Source: Myxococcus llanfairpwllgwyngyllgogerychwyrndrobwllllantysiliogogogochensis (GTDB taxonomy: Bacteria; Myxococcota; Myxococcia; Myxococcales; Myxococcaceae). Taken from it: a stretch of 64,000 nt of DNA. The stretch covers positions 1 through 64,000 of the forward strand of contig NZ_VIFM01000030.1 of the NCBI RefSeq assembly GCF_006636215.1, in the 5' to 3' direction. The notes below the pieces were generated by a model that was given only the letters and a program-made list of their open reading frames with translations, had not been told where the DNA came from and searched no databases. The position numbers and the translations under genes were made by a program. Of the stretch, positions 1 to 6,404 are shown piece after piece; the first letter of the stretch is position 1; each line of letters begins with the position of its first letter.

Positions 1-2
1 GG

Positions 3-278
3 GTGGAGGCCTTCTCCTGGGGCCGGGTGGACGTGGACGGGCGGGTGGAGGCGCAGCTCTTCCACCGCAACCTCACGGTGGGCGTCGGCGGACTGGCGAC
101 GGCCATGGGCCAGCCAGGGGCTCGCTACGTCGTCTCGGGAGAGGCCCGGTGGCGCTTCCTGGGGGGCAACCTCTACGCGCTAGGGCAGGGCGGCACGCTG
201 CTGTTTCCCACGCCGGAAGGGACGCTGCGGCCGGGAGCCTTCGCGGCCGTGGGGCTGGGGGTGGACAATGCGCGCTGA
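3..278 (+). CDS. C-terminal part of a possible SitB-like accessory protein (5' end outside window)
   Basis: Open from the left window edge to a TGA at 276-278, so only about 91 C-terminal residues are visible. They are Gly- and aromatic-rich with alternating hydrophobic stretches (VGVGGLATAMG, LYALGQGGTLL), which suggests beta-strands of an envelope protein. No family is recognised from this fragment alone. The stop overlaps the start of the next gene by 11 bases (ATG at 268), so the two are translationally coupled. In Myxococcus the OME-delivered toxin cassettes are ordered sitB-sitA-sitI, and this is where sitB would be. That identification rests on position only. Confidence 0.5.
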   Translation: MEAFSWGRVDVDGRVEAQLFHRNLTVGVGGLATAMGQPGARYVVSGEARWRFLGGNLYALGQGGTLLFPTPEGTLRPGAFAAVGLGVDNAR

Positions 279-2103
279 GCGACTGCCGCGTGGCGCGGCG
301 GGCCTGATACTGGCCCTCCTGACGTCGGGGTGTGCCTCGCTGCCCTCAAGAGCGGGCCCTGGGGCCATCCTGGCTGCCGTCTCGGGCGCGACGCCCCTGG
401 CAACCTTGGGGCGCAGTGCCGTCGCGAATTTCCCCGAGGACGAGGCGCTCGAGGACTTCGACGCGGAGTCCGCGGACGGACCGCTTCTGCACCGCCGCCG
501 GGCCACGCCGTCTCCCCCGAATCCCGGCGGAGGAGAAACGGCGCCCCTGCGTGTGGTGGGGGCCCTACCAAGTGTGTGCGGGGACGTCCCCACGGGTTGG
601 CCGCACCTGGACTCGGACGACGAAGTGCTGGCGCCTTTCCTCGGGTGCACCACACCAGCGGCCTTCCTGGCCTTGCAGCGCCAGGCGGACATTCCCCGGC
701 TGGTGGAGGCCCTCTCAAACTGGAACGCCGTCAGGCTGGGCGCCTTGGGCCCCCTGGAGGCCGAGGCTGCCCGCGTCCTCCTCAAGAAGCGCGCGGCCTT
801 CCTCTCCACTGCCGTCGAGAAGCACGGCCTGGCCAAGGCGGAAGTCCTCGCCCTCTTCGTCTTGCACACCTCCCACGACGACGAGGTGCGGCAGCTCTTG
901 CGCCTGTTGGCCGAGGATAAGCTGCTGAAGCGCGCCCTGGGGGCCATGGAGGTGGTTCGCGAGGAGCTGAAGCAGCGGGGCATGGCCCTCACCGACTTCC
1001 CGGAGAGGGACTTCCGCGGCGGTGACATCGCGCGCGGGCTGGGACAGGCCGTGGATGACGTCGCGGCCTCCATTCCTCTCGTTGGCGGAAGCCGGAGCAT
1101 CGATGCGTCCGCGCTGCCCGCGCAGCTTCCACCGCCCTACCAGGAAGCGTACCGGGAGGTAGAGAACGCCCAACTCCTGGGGGCTTTCGCACCGGGCAAC
1201 GTGGCCCTGGCTTCCTTCGACCACCTCACCTTCGGTGTGCCGCTAGGCTTCTACCACCTGGCGGCGGGGACGGCGCAGGGCGGGGCCTCCCTTGCCAAGG
1301 GGGAGTACGAGGACGCCACGCGGCAACTGGCGCCCGCGGCCCTCATGGTGGGCTTGTACGCGGGAGGGAAGGGGGCGCGCGCGCTTCGTGAAGCTGGCGT
1401 CTCCCGGCTGGAGCGCGCTCGCCTGCAGGCGGTGGTGTCCCGCGTGGAGTCGCTGAAGGCGGTGCTGGAGAGGTTGGAGGCGCGAATAGGAGAGAGCGCC
1501 GTGGGGGAACTGGCCCGCTACTTTCAGCAGAGCCGGGAGGGTGCACTGCTGGCTGCGGAATGGGGGGACGCCGCAGCCCTTGCCCTGTACGAGTCGCGGG
1601 GCAACGTGCCGAAGGCGCGGCAGGCGATGCTGTCCGTCGCCAACTCCGACCGAGCCGGGCCTGCTTCAAAGCAGGCCCGTGATACTCAAGGTAGAGTATC
1701 GGCCGACGAGGTGCTCGGCCGCGAGACTGCGACGTCCCTGCCGGCCCGAGCAGATGTAGGAGCCAAGGTAAATGCCAAGGACATCAAGGGCGCCCGGCCG
1801 TATGGACCAGATGGTCGTCCCGGGCATCCTGACGCTCATGGTGTTAGTCGGCAAGATCAAGCGAATATCATTAACGACCCGAAGTCGACGCTCTACCGCG
1901 GGACCAACGCCAATAATCGCCCTGTTGACCACTATCATCGCGACGGGACGACGGTTGTTACCGAGCAGGGAGAGCCGACGCGCGTCATCACCGCGTTTGG
2001 TACTCTCGCAACGAAGGATGGTAAAGGCCGTCCAATCACACGCGGGACGGGAAAGCCGGCCAATCCGCTCCCCAATGGTGGTCCCTTTGAGAAACTGCGT
2101 TGA
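268..2103 (+). CDS. SitA-like lipoprotein polymorphic toxin
   Basis: A 611-aa protein with a lipoprotein signal peptide (basic start, hydrophobic run LILALLTSGC, lipobox Cys about residue 22). A long Ala/Leu-rich helical body follows. A distinct C-terminal domain of about 110 residues begins near residue 505, at GARPYGPDGRPGHPDAHG, and contains HYHRDGTTVV and RVITAFG. The His-rich beta-strand pattern resembles small nuclease toxin domains, possibly of BECR type, but I cannot assign it. SitA proteins of Myxococcus are lipoprotein toxins handed to siblings by TraA/B outer-membrane exchange. Lipobox, size, C-terminal toxin-like domain and the small downstream gene all fit. The end of the gene is less GC-rich than the body, consistent with a swapped toxin module. 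Confidence 0.65.
   Translation: MRAERLPRGAAGLILALLTSGCASLPSRAGPGAILAAVSGATPLATLGRSAVANFPEDEALEDFDAESADGPLLHRRRATPSPPNPGGGETAPLRVVGALPSVCGDVPTGWPHLDSDDEVLAPFLGCTTPAAFLALQRQADIPRLVEALSNWNAVRLGALGPLEAEAARVLLKKRAAFLSTAVEKHGLAKAEVLALFVLHTSHDDEVRQLLRLLAEDKLLKRALGAMEVVREELKQRGMALTDFPERDFRGGDIARGLGQAVDDVAASIPLVGGSRSIDASALPAQLPPPYQEAYREVENAQLLGAFAPGNVALASFDHLTFGVPLGFYHLAAGTAQGGASLAKGEYEDATRQLAPAALMVGLYAGGKGARALREAGVSRLERARLQAVVSRVESLKAVLERLEARIGESAVGELARYFQQSREGALLAAEWGDAAALALYESRGNVPKARQAMLSVANSDRAGPASKQARDTQGRVSADEVLGRETATSLPARADVGAKVNAKDIKGARPYGPDGRPGHPDAHGVSRQDQANIINDPKSTLYRGTNANNRPVDHYHRDGTTVVTEQGEPTRVITAFGTLATKDGKGRPITRGTGKPANPLPNGGPFEKLR
1656..1720. repeat. Three consecutive inverted repeats at the body/toxin junction of the sitA-like gene
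   Basis: Three perfect hairpin-forming inverted repeats lie end to end inside the coding region. The first has 11-base arms at 1656-1666 and 1669-1679 around a 2-base loop. The second has 7-base arms at 1681-1687 and 1694-1700. The third has 6-base arms at 1701-1706 and 1715-1720. They sit where the Ala-rich body ends and the C-terminal module begins, and the reading frame stays open through them. They could be a remnant of a palindromic element or a recombination site for toxin-tip exchange. Confidence 0.75.
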
Positions 2104-2133
2104 GTCGTTCCTGATTGTAAGGGAGTTTGAACG

Positions 2134-2508
2134 ATGAAGGATGTGGACCTCTGGTCGGAACATGTTGAATGGCTCAAGTCGCTATCGCTATTCCTGGGTT
2201 GCCCGCTGCGGATTGTTCAAGGGAGCGAAACCATTGAGGTTGACGCAGCCTCCGCAACACTGGAGGGAATGGTTGGGACGCCACATCCGGGACTCACTAT
2301 TGAGCTTGTTGTGAAACTACTGGTGACCCGAAAGGACGACTGTGGCGTGGCCGTTTGGGCGCTCGTGTTTTTCTTCATTGATAAACGACGTGTCGCAGAA
2401 CAGGGCAAATGTTGCTTGGCAGTTGAATGGCGCGAAGGTCAATGGAGTCGACGTGGCTGGGAGTCGGACGCGGATGGCGAGTGGGCAGGTCTTGAGACGC
2501 TTGAGTGA
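2134..2508 (+). CDS. Probable immunity protein (SitI-like) for the upstream toxin
   Basis: A 124-aa soluble acidic protein rich in Trp (LWSEHVEWLK, REGQWSRRGW), starting 30 bases after the toxin stop with GGGAG upstream. It has no signal peptide and no recognised family. Position, size and acidity are typical of cytoplasmic immunity proteins in polymorphic toxin cassettes. Like the toxin tip it is visibly less GC-rich than its surroundings, suggesting the two travel together. The role is inferred from context only. Confidence 0.55.
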   Translation: MKDVDLWSEHVEWLKSLSLFLGCPLRIVQGSETIEVDAASATLEGMVGTPHPGLTIELVVKLLVTRKDDCGVAVWALVFFFIDKRRVAEQGKCCLAVEWREGQWSRRGWESDADGEWAGLETLE

Positions 2509-2837
2509 CGAATGGGGTCTGGGCGGGGGGCGTTCGCTGTCGCGCTGCTCCCCGCTCTTGGCGGGACAGCCAGCCGTAGCGATCCACCCATGGGCAGTCT
2601 AGGAGCGACCGGCCGCCAGGGAATCACCCCTTGGAGGTATGGACCAAGAGGCTCGGCAGTGCATTCTAACGCGCCGCGTCCTTGGGTGGAATGTCATCTC
2701 GCCGCACTTGCCGAACGGCGCGTGTGACACCTGATGTGCGCTCATGCCAGCACAGGGCCAGCCTTCCTGAGCGCGCGCCCGGGACATGATTCCCCGGGCG
2801 CGTGCCAAGGACCTCCGCTGCCCCAACCGCACGCGGC
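2509..2837. other. Intergenic stretch with a LysR-like C-terminal remnant
   Basis: No convincing gene. On the minus strand a short open stretch around 2666-2765 reads LALCWHERTSG, a motif typical of the last helix of LysR regulators and identical to the one in the pseudogene at 4.2 kb. It is preceded by unrelated sequence, so it is a fragment and not a gene. The rest is GC-rich with no clear terminator. Confidence 0.5.
2736..2762. repeat. 27-bp direct repeat, copy 1
   Basis: These 27 bases are identical to 4207-4233 in the same orientation. They encode part of a LysR C-terminal motif on the minus strand. Here there is no LysR gene around them, so this copy looks like the displaced one. Confidence 0.9.
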
Positions 2838-3989
2838 TCAGCGCGTGGGAAGGTACGGGACGCGGGTCGGGCCCGTGGTGGCCACGTCGAGGCGGCCGTA
2901 GAGGCCGTGGGTCTCATCCGCCGGGCCCGCGGTGAAGAACAGCGTATTGCTGGGCTGATTCTGAAGGCCATTGCCGAAGCCGAGCGCCCACAGGCCGTCA
3001 ATCATGACCGGCTTCCCATCGGCGCCCAGAAGCTGGGCATCGAAAGTCCCGGTCGCGGAATCAAAGGCGTTGATGGTGCCGTCGCCGAAGTTCCCCACCA
3101 GCAGCCGCCCCGCGAACCGCCCGAAGCTGGCGGGCGCCACGGCCATCCCCCACGGAGCGTTCAGGTTGCCTGCGGAAATCAGCCGTCGGATCAACCGCCC
3201 GTTCGGATCGAAGACGTTGACGTAGCCCAAGCCCGGGCCGTGCACGTCGTCCTTGCGTTCCGCATCCTGCTGCGCATAGCTCACGTAGAGATCGCCGTTA
3301 ATGTTCTGGATGCCGAACGGCGCGAAGCCGGCAGGCAGGTTCGGGTCCGTGAAGTTCCCACTGAGCGTGGCGGGCGCGAACTTGTTGTCGAAGACATCCA
3401 CCCGCCCGTTGTGGAAGTCGGTCGCGTAGAGGTAGGTGGCGGTGCCGTTGCTCGCCAGGGCGGCCCCTTTGTAGATCGAGCCCTTGCTGGAGTTGTCCAC
3501 CGTGAGGATGGCGTTGGACGCGGCGGCGGTGGGAGACCAGGCGGCCACGACGCCCTGCTCCGTGACGAAGATGAAGCGAGCAGGGCCACTGGCGGTGCCC
3601 TGGGAGACCGCGAAGCCCTCGGAGCCATTGAACACGACGCCGGTGGGGCTCGCGGGAGCCATGGCTCCCGTGGGCACCGGGATGCTGACCACGAGCGGCT
3701 GCGCCGTCCCATCGCCGTCGTAGAGCGTTGAGTTCCCCGTCCCGTTGTCAGCCACCCAGGCGACGCCAAACGGATTGAAGGCAAGCCCCCAGCCATTGAC
3801 CAGATTGGGATCCACATGCTCCGCGGTCGTTGCCCCATCGGAGACCAGGTTCCTCTGGAGATAGGAATTGGGAAGCTCGCCAGGCGCCTGGGCGATGGCC
3901 ACTCCAGGCAACCCCACCACGGCAAGCGACAGCCCAGCCACATATCCGCCACACCGCAGCCCCAGTCCACGAATCGACGTTGTCCTCAT
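2838..3989 (-). CDS. TIGR03118 family secreted beta-propeller protein
   Basis: A 383-aa protein with an N-terminal signal peptide (MRTTSIRGLGL, then a hydrophobic stretch ending in Ala-rich sequence near residue 35). The mature part starts NSYLQRNLVSDG and carries the hallmark strings of this family: VDPNLVNGWGLAFNPFGVAWVADNG, GSEGFAVS, ATDFHNGRVDVFD, APWGMAVAP and GRLLVGNFGDGTINAFD. These are blades of an NHL/SMP-30-like propeller. The family is secreted and its substrate is unknown. A strong GAGGGGGGG Shine-Dalgarno precedes the ATG. The gene stands alone between two copies of the 27-bp repeat, which suggests it arrived by insertion or local duplication. Confidence 0.8.
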   Translation of the reverse strand: MRTTSIRGLGLRCGGYVAGLSLAVVGLPGVAIAQAPGELPNSYLQRNLVSDGATTAEHVDPNLVNGWGLAFNPFGVAWVADNGTGNSTLYDGDGTAQPLVVSIPVPTGAMAPASPTGVVFNGSEGFAVSQGTASGPARFIFVTEQGVVAAWSPTAAASNAILTVDNSSKGSIYKGAALASNGTATYLYATDFHNGRVDVFDNKFAPATLSGNFTDPNLPAGFAPFGIQNINGDLYVSYAQQDAERKDDVHGPGLGYVNVFDPNGRLIRRLISAGNLNAPWGMAVAPASFGRFAGRLLVGNFGDGTINAFDSATGTFDAQLLGADGKPVMIDGLWALGFGNGLQNQPSNTLFFTAGPADETHGLYGRLDVATTGPTRVPYLPTR

Positions 3990-4142
3990 GTCCCCCCCTC
4001 GGTTTCGCGTTTCTGTGACCTTCTCGTCTGGCTAAAGCCTGAGAAGCGTTGCCCTGTGCCGCAACAGGCCCTGCTGTGCTGGGAAATGACCGACAGTCCG
4101 CATTGCGCGATGCCCAACCCCTCGTCCGGCATCCCATGCCGG

Positions 4143-4930
4143 TCACCCGGCCAGGACCGCGCTCCGGACTAGGTCGCGGAAGTAGCGCGCGGCCGGGTCG
4201 GTGTGGGTGCGCTCATGCCAGCACAGGGCCAGCTTGACGATGTGCGCGGGGACCGCCGCGTTGACTCCGCGCACGCCCAGCCGCGCCCCCTGAGCGGCGA
4301 CGAGTGACTCTGGCAACGTCGCGACGAGGTCGGTCGCGGCCACCATCGCCGCCGCCGTCAGGAAGGACGGCACCGTGATGGCGACCTCGCTGGGGATGCC
4401 CGCGCGTGCGTACGCTGTCCCGACGAGGTCCCGGAAGCCCTTGCCCGGAACCATCTCCACGCCCACGTGACGGAGCGCGCCGCGCGCACGCGGGGACAGC
4501 CGCTTCGTGAGCGCGGGGTGTCCCTCGCGGGCCACGAGGACGGTGCGCTCGTCCAGCAGCGGCTCGACGTGCAGGCCCGCGCCCCGCCCGGCGAGGCCGA
4601 TGTGCAGGTCGACTTGCGACGACGTCAGGTCGCGAGCGCGACGAGCGAGGCGATGCCCACCACGGAGAGGCGCGCGTTCGGCAGCGCCTCGGCCATCCTG
4701 GCCGCGATACGTGGACCCCAGGTGACCTGACCCGCGTCGGCGACGGCGAGGGTGAACGTGCGTGTGCACCGGGCTGGCTCGAACGGGGCTTCATGAAGCC
4801 CTGACTCCAGCTCACGCAACCCTCGCGCGATGGCGGGGGCGAGCGCGACCGCATCCTCGGGCTGTCTTCCTTGCCCAGCAGGTCCCTCTCGGAGCCACAC
4901 GGCGCGCGGGCAAGAGCAGAGAGGCGGAGC
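4143..4930 (-). pseudogene. LysR-family transcriptional regulator, frameshifted and 5'-truncated
   Basis: The minus strand encodes a LysR substrate-binding domain in two frames. The first part (about 4870-4640) reads ALAPAIARGLRELESGL and FEPARCTRTFTLAVADAG, then stops at 4625. The second part continues in another frame as QVDLHIGLAGRGAGL through MVAATDLVATLPESLVA and ends with LALCWHERT and a stop at 4143. The switch lies near 4620-4645. Upstream of about 4930 no helix-turn-helix can be read in any frame; only a scrap (RDLLG) is left. The gene therefore lacks its DNA-binding domain and carries a frameshift. It is a decayed regulator, probably of the AraC/NodD-like LysR subgroup. Confidence 0.75.
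4207..4233. repeat. 27-bp direct repeat, copy 2
   Basis: Identical to 2736-2762 in the same orientation. Here it is the natural C-terminal codons (LALCWHERT) of the LysR pseudogene. The two copies bracket the TIGR03118 gene, 1471 bases apart. Confidence 0.9.
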
Positions 4931-5361
4931 AGGGGGCCGTGCCGAGGACTCGGCCAAGAGCTTCTGAGAGTCGTCTCGGAGAGTCTGCGCCGCGCGACGA
5001 AGTCGAGAATACCGAGTAACGGCGAGCCACTTTTCGCTCTCTCGGTTAACAGGTGGCCCATTTTGGCATTCTGAAAGAGGGAAACGGAGCAACCCTGGAA
5101 GGTACGACATCGAAAGCCAGGGATTGTCAGAATCGGTGGTCCGAAGTGGTTAACAAAACTGTTAACCACTCTCGGCCTCTCTCTCCCCAAAACGGGTGAA
5201 AGAGCGGTCCAGAGAGCCCAATCGGCGGCGGAGAAGAGGGGGCATCTCGCTCTGCGGGGTAGAGAGCCGAGAGCGCCCTCTTCAGCACCGCGAGCCAAAA
5301 TCCCTTGGGATTCAGCGGCTTAAGCACGAAGGCCCCGCGATGTCATCGCGAGGCCCTTGTT
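4931..5361. other. Non-coding stretch upstream of LysR pseudogene
   Basis: No supported gene. The base composition drops relative to the flanks and the sequence is rich in GTTAAC motifs (5043, 5149, 5160). It holds one near-perfect large palindrome, listed separately, and a GC-rich imperfect hairpin at 5329-5358 that follows the tRNA-array terminator on the minus strand. Confidence 0.5.
5145..5170. repeat. 26-bp palindrome with GTTAAC half-sites
   Basis: Perfect 11-base arms at 5145-5155 and 5160-5170 separated by AAAC. Both arms contain GTTAAC, and a third GTTAAC occurs at 5043. The symmetry suggests a dimeric protein operator or recombination site and is unlike a terminator because no T-run follows. 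Its user is unknown. Confidence 0.7.
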
Positions 5362-5396
5362 AAACAAAAAGGGCCCTACCAGTTGGTAGGGCCCTT
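5362..5396 (-). terminator. Rho-independent terminator of the tRNA array
   Basis: Perfect 13-base arms at 5369-5381 and 5384-5396 with a 2-base loop. On the minus strand the hairpin is followed directly by TTTTTGTTT. It starts 8 bases after the last tRNA (Asn) and ends the seven-tRNA transcript. A second imperfect hairpin (5329-5358) lies just beyond it. Confidence 0.9.
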
Positions 5397-5403
5397 CAAG
5401 TAG

Positions 5404-5475
5404 CTCCCCAGGAGGGACTCGAACCCTCAACTTCGCGGTTAACAGCCGCGCGCTCTGCCATTGAGCTACCGGGGA
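5404..5475 (-). tRNA. tRNA-Asn(GTT)
   Basis: A complete cloverleaf: 7-bp acceptor (TCCCCGG with CTGGGGA), D-arm GCTC/GAGC, anticodon loop CTGTTAA giving GTT, and T-arm GAGGG/CCCTC with loop TTCGAGT. The discriminator is G73, which fits Asn. CCA is not encoded. It is the last gene of the array. Confidence 0.93.
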
Positions 5476-5494
5476 ATGTGCTGCGTGAAGAGAG

Positions 5495-5567
5495 AACCGG
5501 AGGCAGGAATTGCACCTGCACCTGCGGAGTCAGAATCCGCCATCCTCGCTCATTAGACGACTCCGGT
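5495..5567 (-). tRNA. tRNA-Gln(CTG)
   Basis: Acceptor ACCGGAG/CTCCGGT, anticodon stem GCGGA/TCCGC with loop TTCTGAC giving anticodon CTG, and a standard T-loop. Discriminator U73. CCA is not encoded. Confidence 0.9.
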
Positions 5568-5586
5568 ATGAAAGTGACACATGTGA

Positions 5587-5657
5587 AGCGGGCGACGGGA
5601 TTCGAACCCGTGTCGACGGTATGGGAAACCGCCATCCTGCCGCTGGACGACACCCGC
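5587..5657 (-). tRNA. tRNA-Gly(CCC)
   Basis: Acceptor GCGGGTG/CGCCCGC, anticodon loop TTCCCAT giving CCC, T-arm ACGGG/CCCGT and U73 as usual for Gly. A 4-base variable loop. Confidence 0.93.
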
Positions 5658-5677
5658 GTTGCTACCGCTGCTTCGAG

Positions 5678-5748
5678 TACCTCCGGAGGGATTCGAACCC
5701 TCGCCGTCCGCTTAAGAGGCGGATGCTCTTCCAATGAGCTACGGAGGC
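5678..5748 (-). tRNA. tRNA-Lys(CTT)
   Basis: Acceptor GCCTCCG/CGGAGGT, D-arm GCTC/GAGC, anticodon stem TCCGC/GCGGA with loop CTCTTAA giving CTT, T-arm GAGGG/CCCTC and A73. All elements are intact. Confidence 0.93.
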
Positions 5749-5827
5749 ATATTGCCGCCACCCCCATGCGAGCAGGTGGCGTGCATTCACCACGACGATT
5801 CAGTTGTCTGGGAGCTGGAAATGTCAG

Positions 5828-5899
5828 GTTGACCGGAGGGATTCGAACCCTCTTCCCCGGGGTCACGTCCCGGTGGCTCACCATTCGCCTTCGGCCAAC
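5828..5899 (-). tRNA. Divergent tRNA-His-like gene (GTG) with C33
   Basis: A foldable cloverleaf: acceptor TTGGCCG/CGGTCAA, 3-bp D-stem GGC/GCC, anticodon stem CCGGG/CCCGG and T-arm GAGGG/CCCTC. The base before position 1 is G and the discriminator is C, the G-1:C73 pair that marks histidine tRNAs, and the loop ACGTGAC places GTG as anticodon. Position 33 is C instead of the near-universal U, position 8 is A instead of U, and the D-loop is unusual. It is either a specialised His tRNA or a decaying one. Confidence 0.7.
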
Positions 5900-5905
5900 A
5901 TGGAG

Positions 5906-5976
5906 TCGGGGTACCCGGAGTCGAACCGGGATCACCCGCTTATCAAGCGAGTGCTCTGCCTTTGAGCTATACCCCT
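5906..5976 (-). tRNA. tRNA-Ile(GAT), divergent
   Basis: D-arm GCTC/GAGC, anticodon stem CTCGC/GCGGG with loop TTGATAA giving GAT, T-arm CCCGG/CCGGG and A73. The acceptor pairs GGGGTA with TACCCC, but the first pair would be A1-G72, a mismatch at the top of the stem. The usual bacterial tRNA-Ile(GAT) sits in rRNA operons, so this one is extra. Confidence 0.8.
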
Positions 5977-6023
5977 GAAAGATGTCTGGGTTTGGGTGAG
6001 GCGGACCCTGCTCGTATGGAGCA

Positions 6024-6109
6024 TGGGGACGCTGGGAGTTGAACCCAGCAGGCCCTGTCGGGCTCGGGCTCTACAGGCCCGCGCGTCTGCCGTAACGCTC
6101 TACGTCCCC
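6024..6109 (-). tRNA. tRNA-Tyr(GTA), divergent, with long variable arm
   Basis: An 86-base class II tRNA: acceptor GGGGACG/CGTCCCC, anticodon stem CGGGC/GCCCG with loop CTGTAGA giving GTA, a variable arm with its own GCCC/GGGC stem, T-arm CTGGG/CCCAG and A73. The D-stem that can be drawn (GCGT/ACGC) leaves four linker bases after the acceptor instead of two. It is the first gene of the seven-gene array. Confidence 0.8.
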
Positions 6110-6134
6110 TGGAGGAGCGGAGGCCCGAAAGCCG

Positions 6135-6167
6135 AAAGGCCGGGTCCCCTGGATGGGAGCCCGGCCT
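6135..6167 (-). terminator. Terminator of the ThiF/nucleoside hydrolase operon
   Basis: GC-rich arms at 6137-6144 and 6160-6167. On the minus strand the stem is followed by TTTCGGCTTTC. It lies 37 bases after the stop of the 52-aa peptide gene and before the tRNA array. Confidence 0.65.
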
Positions 6168-6204
6168 CTGCGTGGCTTGGCGCGTCGATGACGAAGCGCG
6201 AGCG

Positions 6205-6363
6205 TCAGCAGGGTACGGGCGGATGGCCGTGAAGGTGGCCGAATCCCACGTTGCGAATCGAGCCGGTGCGCGAGAAGGAGCAGGAGGCGGCGTCGAACTG
6301 GGGCCAGAGGTTGTTTCGATAGCTGTGCTTCGCCTTGCTCGACTGCATCGTCACCGTCTTCAT
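6205..6363 (-). CDS. 52-aa conserved-looking small peptide, unknown
   Basis: ATG at 6363-6361 with a strong AAGGAG eight bases upstream, stop at 6205. The product begins MKTVTMQSSKAKHSYRNN and ends NVGFGHLHGHPPVPC. It is basic, has Cys near the middle and at the last position, and a Gly/His/Pro tail. There is no signal peptide or membrane segment. It follows the nucleoside hydrolase gene by 41 bases and ends just before a terminator, so it is the last gene of an operon that also encodes an E1-like enzyme. Such a position would suit a modified peptide substrate, but nothing in the sequence proves it. Confidence 0.65.
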   Translation of the reverse strand: MKTVTMQSSKAKHSYRNNLWPQFDAASCSFSRTGSIRNVGFGHLHGHPPVPC

Positions 6364-6404
6364 GGTCACCGCTCCTTTCTGGCGGAATCTACGGCGGTTG
6401 ATTT

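Noticed and set aside
4213-5298. 361-codon minus-strand frame as a gene
   Set aside because: It is Arg/Ser/Pro-rich, out of frame with the LysR similarity, and overlaps both readable halves of the pseudogene.
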